From positions 1 to 26,633 of the forward strand of contig JADFNR010000037.1 of the NCBI GenBank assembly GCA_022563275.1: a DNA stretch of 26,633 nt, in the 5' to 3' direction. The position numbers were made by a program, and so were the translations under genes. Numbering within the stretch: position 1 is the stretch's first letter; the number at the start of each line of letters is the position of its first letter. Below, in pieces: positions 26,042 to 26,633 of the stretch. Under the pieces are notes generated by a model that was given only the letters and a program-made list of their open reading frames with translations, made no database searches and was not told where the DNA came from. Source of the DNA: Chloroflexota bacterium (GTDB taxonomy: Bacteria > Chloroflexota > Dehalococcoidia > UBA3495).

Positions 26042-26050
26042 TGAGGAGTA

Positions 26051-26230
26051 ATGATGAACGAGCCATCAAAACCCCACTTAAAAATTGTATTGCTAGGTAG
26101 TCAGCAAATGAAAGCCGCGACGGGTGCTTGCCTTTCCTTAGATCAGGGATTTTCGCGACGGTATCACGAGGAATTCCCAAAAGCCGTCTTAGACTCACCA
26201 GATGCGGCGCAGGACAGGCATCATGATTAA
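26051..26230 (+). CDS. 59-residue ORF, possibly a degenerate receiver-domain fragment
   Basis: This short frame has an excellent ribosome site (gaggag, 2-3 bases before the first ATG; 5-6 before the second ATG at 26054) behind a promoter-like sequence, and it overlaps the next gene by 8 bases (ATGATTAA). It starts MMNEPSKPHLKIVLLGSQQ and continues MKAATGACLSLDQGF. The spacing resembles the first strand and helix of a response-regulator receiver (KIVLVDDHQM...), but the acidic pair that binds Mg is replaced by Gly-Ser, and the protein stops after about the first third of a receiver. Translation seems likely; function is not assignable. It could be a remnant kept as a leader for the downstream sensor. 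Confidence 0.5.
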   Translation: MMNEPSKPHLKIVLLGSQQMKAATGACLSLDQGFSRRYHEEFPKAVLDSPDAAQDRHHD

Positions 26231-26633
26231 AAGATTCTTGGACAGGGTCATGAGCCGCAAACCTGGGAATACCTCCGCTGACGGTGCTCTCCAGCAAAAT
26301 CTTGGGTTGCCATGTATCGGCCGAAAAAGCGATTTAATCCCCGTAAGCCACGAGATCGGTAAGATTGTTACCTCTCGATCCAGCATCTTAATCGCCTACG
26401 AAAAGATCGCGATTCAAGTCCGGCAAACGCTACAGTACGACAGGATAGCCATATCGATTCTGGATTTCGAGCAAGATACCTACCGGAAAGTTTTTGTCAT
26501 GGGCCGGCCGTTAGATGGAATTGAGCAAGGCGATGTTTTTACTTTCCAAAAATCGTTCGCATTTGAAGTCGCACATTCCAGACGTGCGATTCGGCTCAGC
26601 CCTTCGGCGCAATACCCAGACCAGGAGACCTTC
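26223..26633 (+). CDS. GAF-domain sensor protein (probable histidine kinase), N-terminal part
   Basis: The frame opens at ATG 26223 and stays open for 137 codons to the right edge. After a basic start (MIKRFLDRVMSRKPG) it reads VSHEIGKIVTSRSSILIAYEKIAIQVRQTLQYDRIAISILDFEQ, typical of the GAF domains in bacterial sensor kinases, then GRPLDGIEQGDVFTFQKSFAFEVAHSRRAIRL. The ligand and the output domain cannot be seen. The start overlaps the stop of the 59-residue ORF, suggesting coupled translation; an internal ATG at 26250 is an alternative. The nearby GAF remnant at 25331-25704 suggests that this part of the genome once held more than one such sensor. Confidence 0.75.
   Translation, partial: MIKRFLDRVMSRKPGNTSADGALQQNLGLPCIGRKSDLIPVSHEIGKIVTSRSSILIAYEKIAIQVRQTLQYDRIAISILDFEQDTYRKVFVMGRPLDGIEQGDVFTFQKSFAFEVAHSRRAIRLSPSAQYPDQETF

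Noticed and set aside
25737..26297. 186-residue minus-strand ORF
   Set aside because: It runs antisense to the promoter, hairpin, 59-residue ORF and sensor start on the plus strand. It has no recognisable domain and no good ribosome site.

Overview
The window looks like high-GC chromosomal DNA from an uncultivated Chloroflexota bacterium, most likely a Dehalococcoidia/SAR202-type lineage. This placement is an inference. It rests on the gene mix (fused hydantoinase A/B, acyl-CoA dehydrogenase-like and xanthine-dehydrogenase-like catabolic enzymes, sat-aprBA, GAF sensor proteins, a TPR lipoprotein) and on interspersed palindromic repeats of the GGGGCGGGTTT...AACCCGC type. The code is standard: TGG encodes Trp and TGA is used as a normal stop.

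Layout. (1) 2-700: the 3' end of secA, followed by a gene-free repeat island (701-1164). (2) 4994-1165, minus strand: a copper operon in the order csoR, tandem-DUF1330 protein, copA, YHS protein. Its promoter is readable: a -35/-10 pair with a CsoR-type G/C palindrome exactly filling the 17-nt spacer, and a second palindrome in the leader. (3) 5135-6192, plus strand: a divergent two-subunit thiamine-diphosphate enzyme (sulfopyruvate/phosphonopyruvate decarboxylase type), then a TPR lipoprotein. (4) 15321-7099, minus strand: a probable catabolic operon of five genes: molybdopterin-binding dehydrogenase subunit, MoaD-like sulfur carrier, ArsR-type regulator lacking its DNA-binding domain, acyl-CoA-dehydrogenase-fold flavoprotein, and a 1243-residue hydantoinase A-B fusion. 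(5) 15875-22415, plus strand: a sulfur-oxidation locus of sat, aprB, aprA, a sulfite-oxidase-family molybdoenzyme, and a metallo-beta-lactamase/double-rhodanese (persulfide dioxygenase-like) gene interrupted by an in-frame TGA. (6) 22416-22747: a second repeat island sharing repeats with the first. (7) 25035-22748, minus strand: GNAT acetyltransferase, cytidylate-kinase-like protein (with a strong terminator), rhomboid protease. (8) 25331-26633: a visibly more AT-rich tail with a broken GAF-domain gene, then a promoter, a leader hairpin, a 59-residue receiver-like ORF and the start of a GAF-domain sensor protein that runs off the window.

How it may fit together: the decarboxylase pair could yield sulfoacetaldehyde from sulfopyruvate. 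Sulfite released from sulfonates or persulfides could then be oxidised to sulfate either directly (sulfite oxidase) or through APS with ATP recovery (AprBA plus Sat). No Qmo, Dsr or Xsc genes are present in the window, so this remains a hypothesis. The hydantoinase/molybdoenzyme operon looks like an uncharacterised pathway for a cyclic amide or N-heterocycle.
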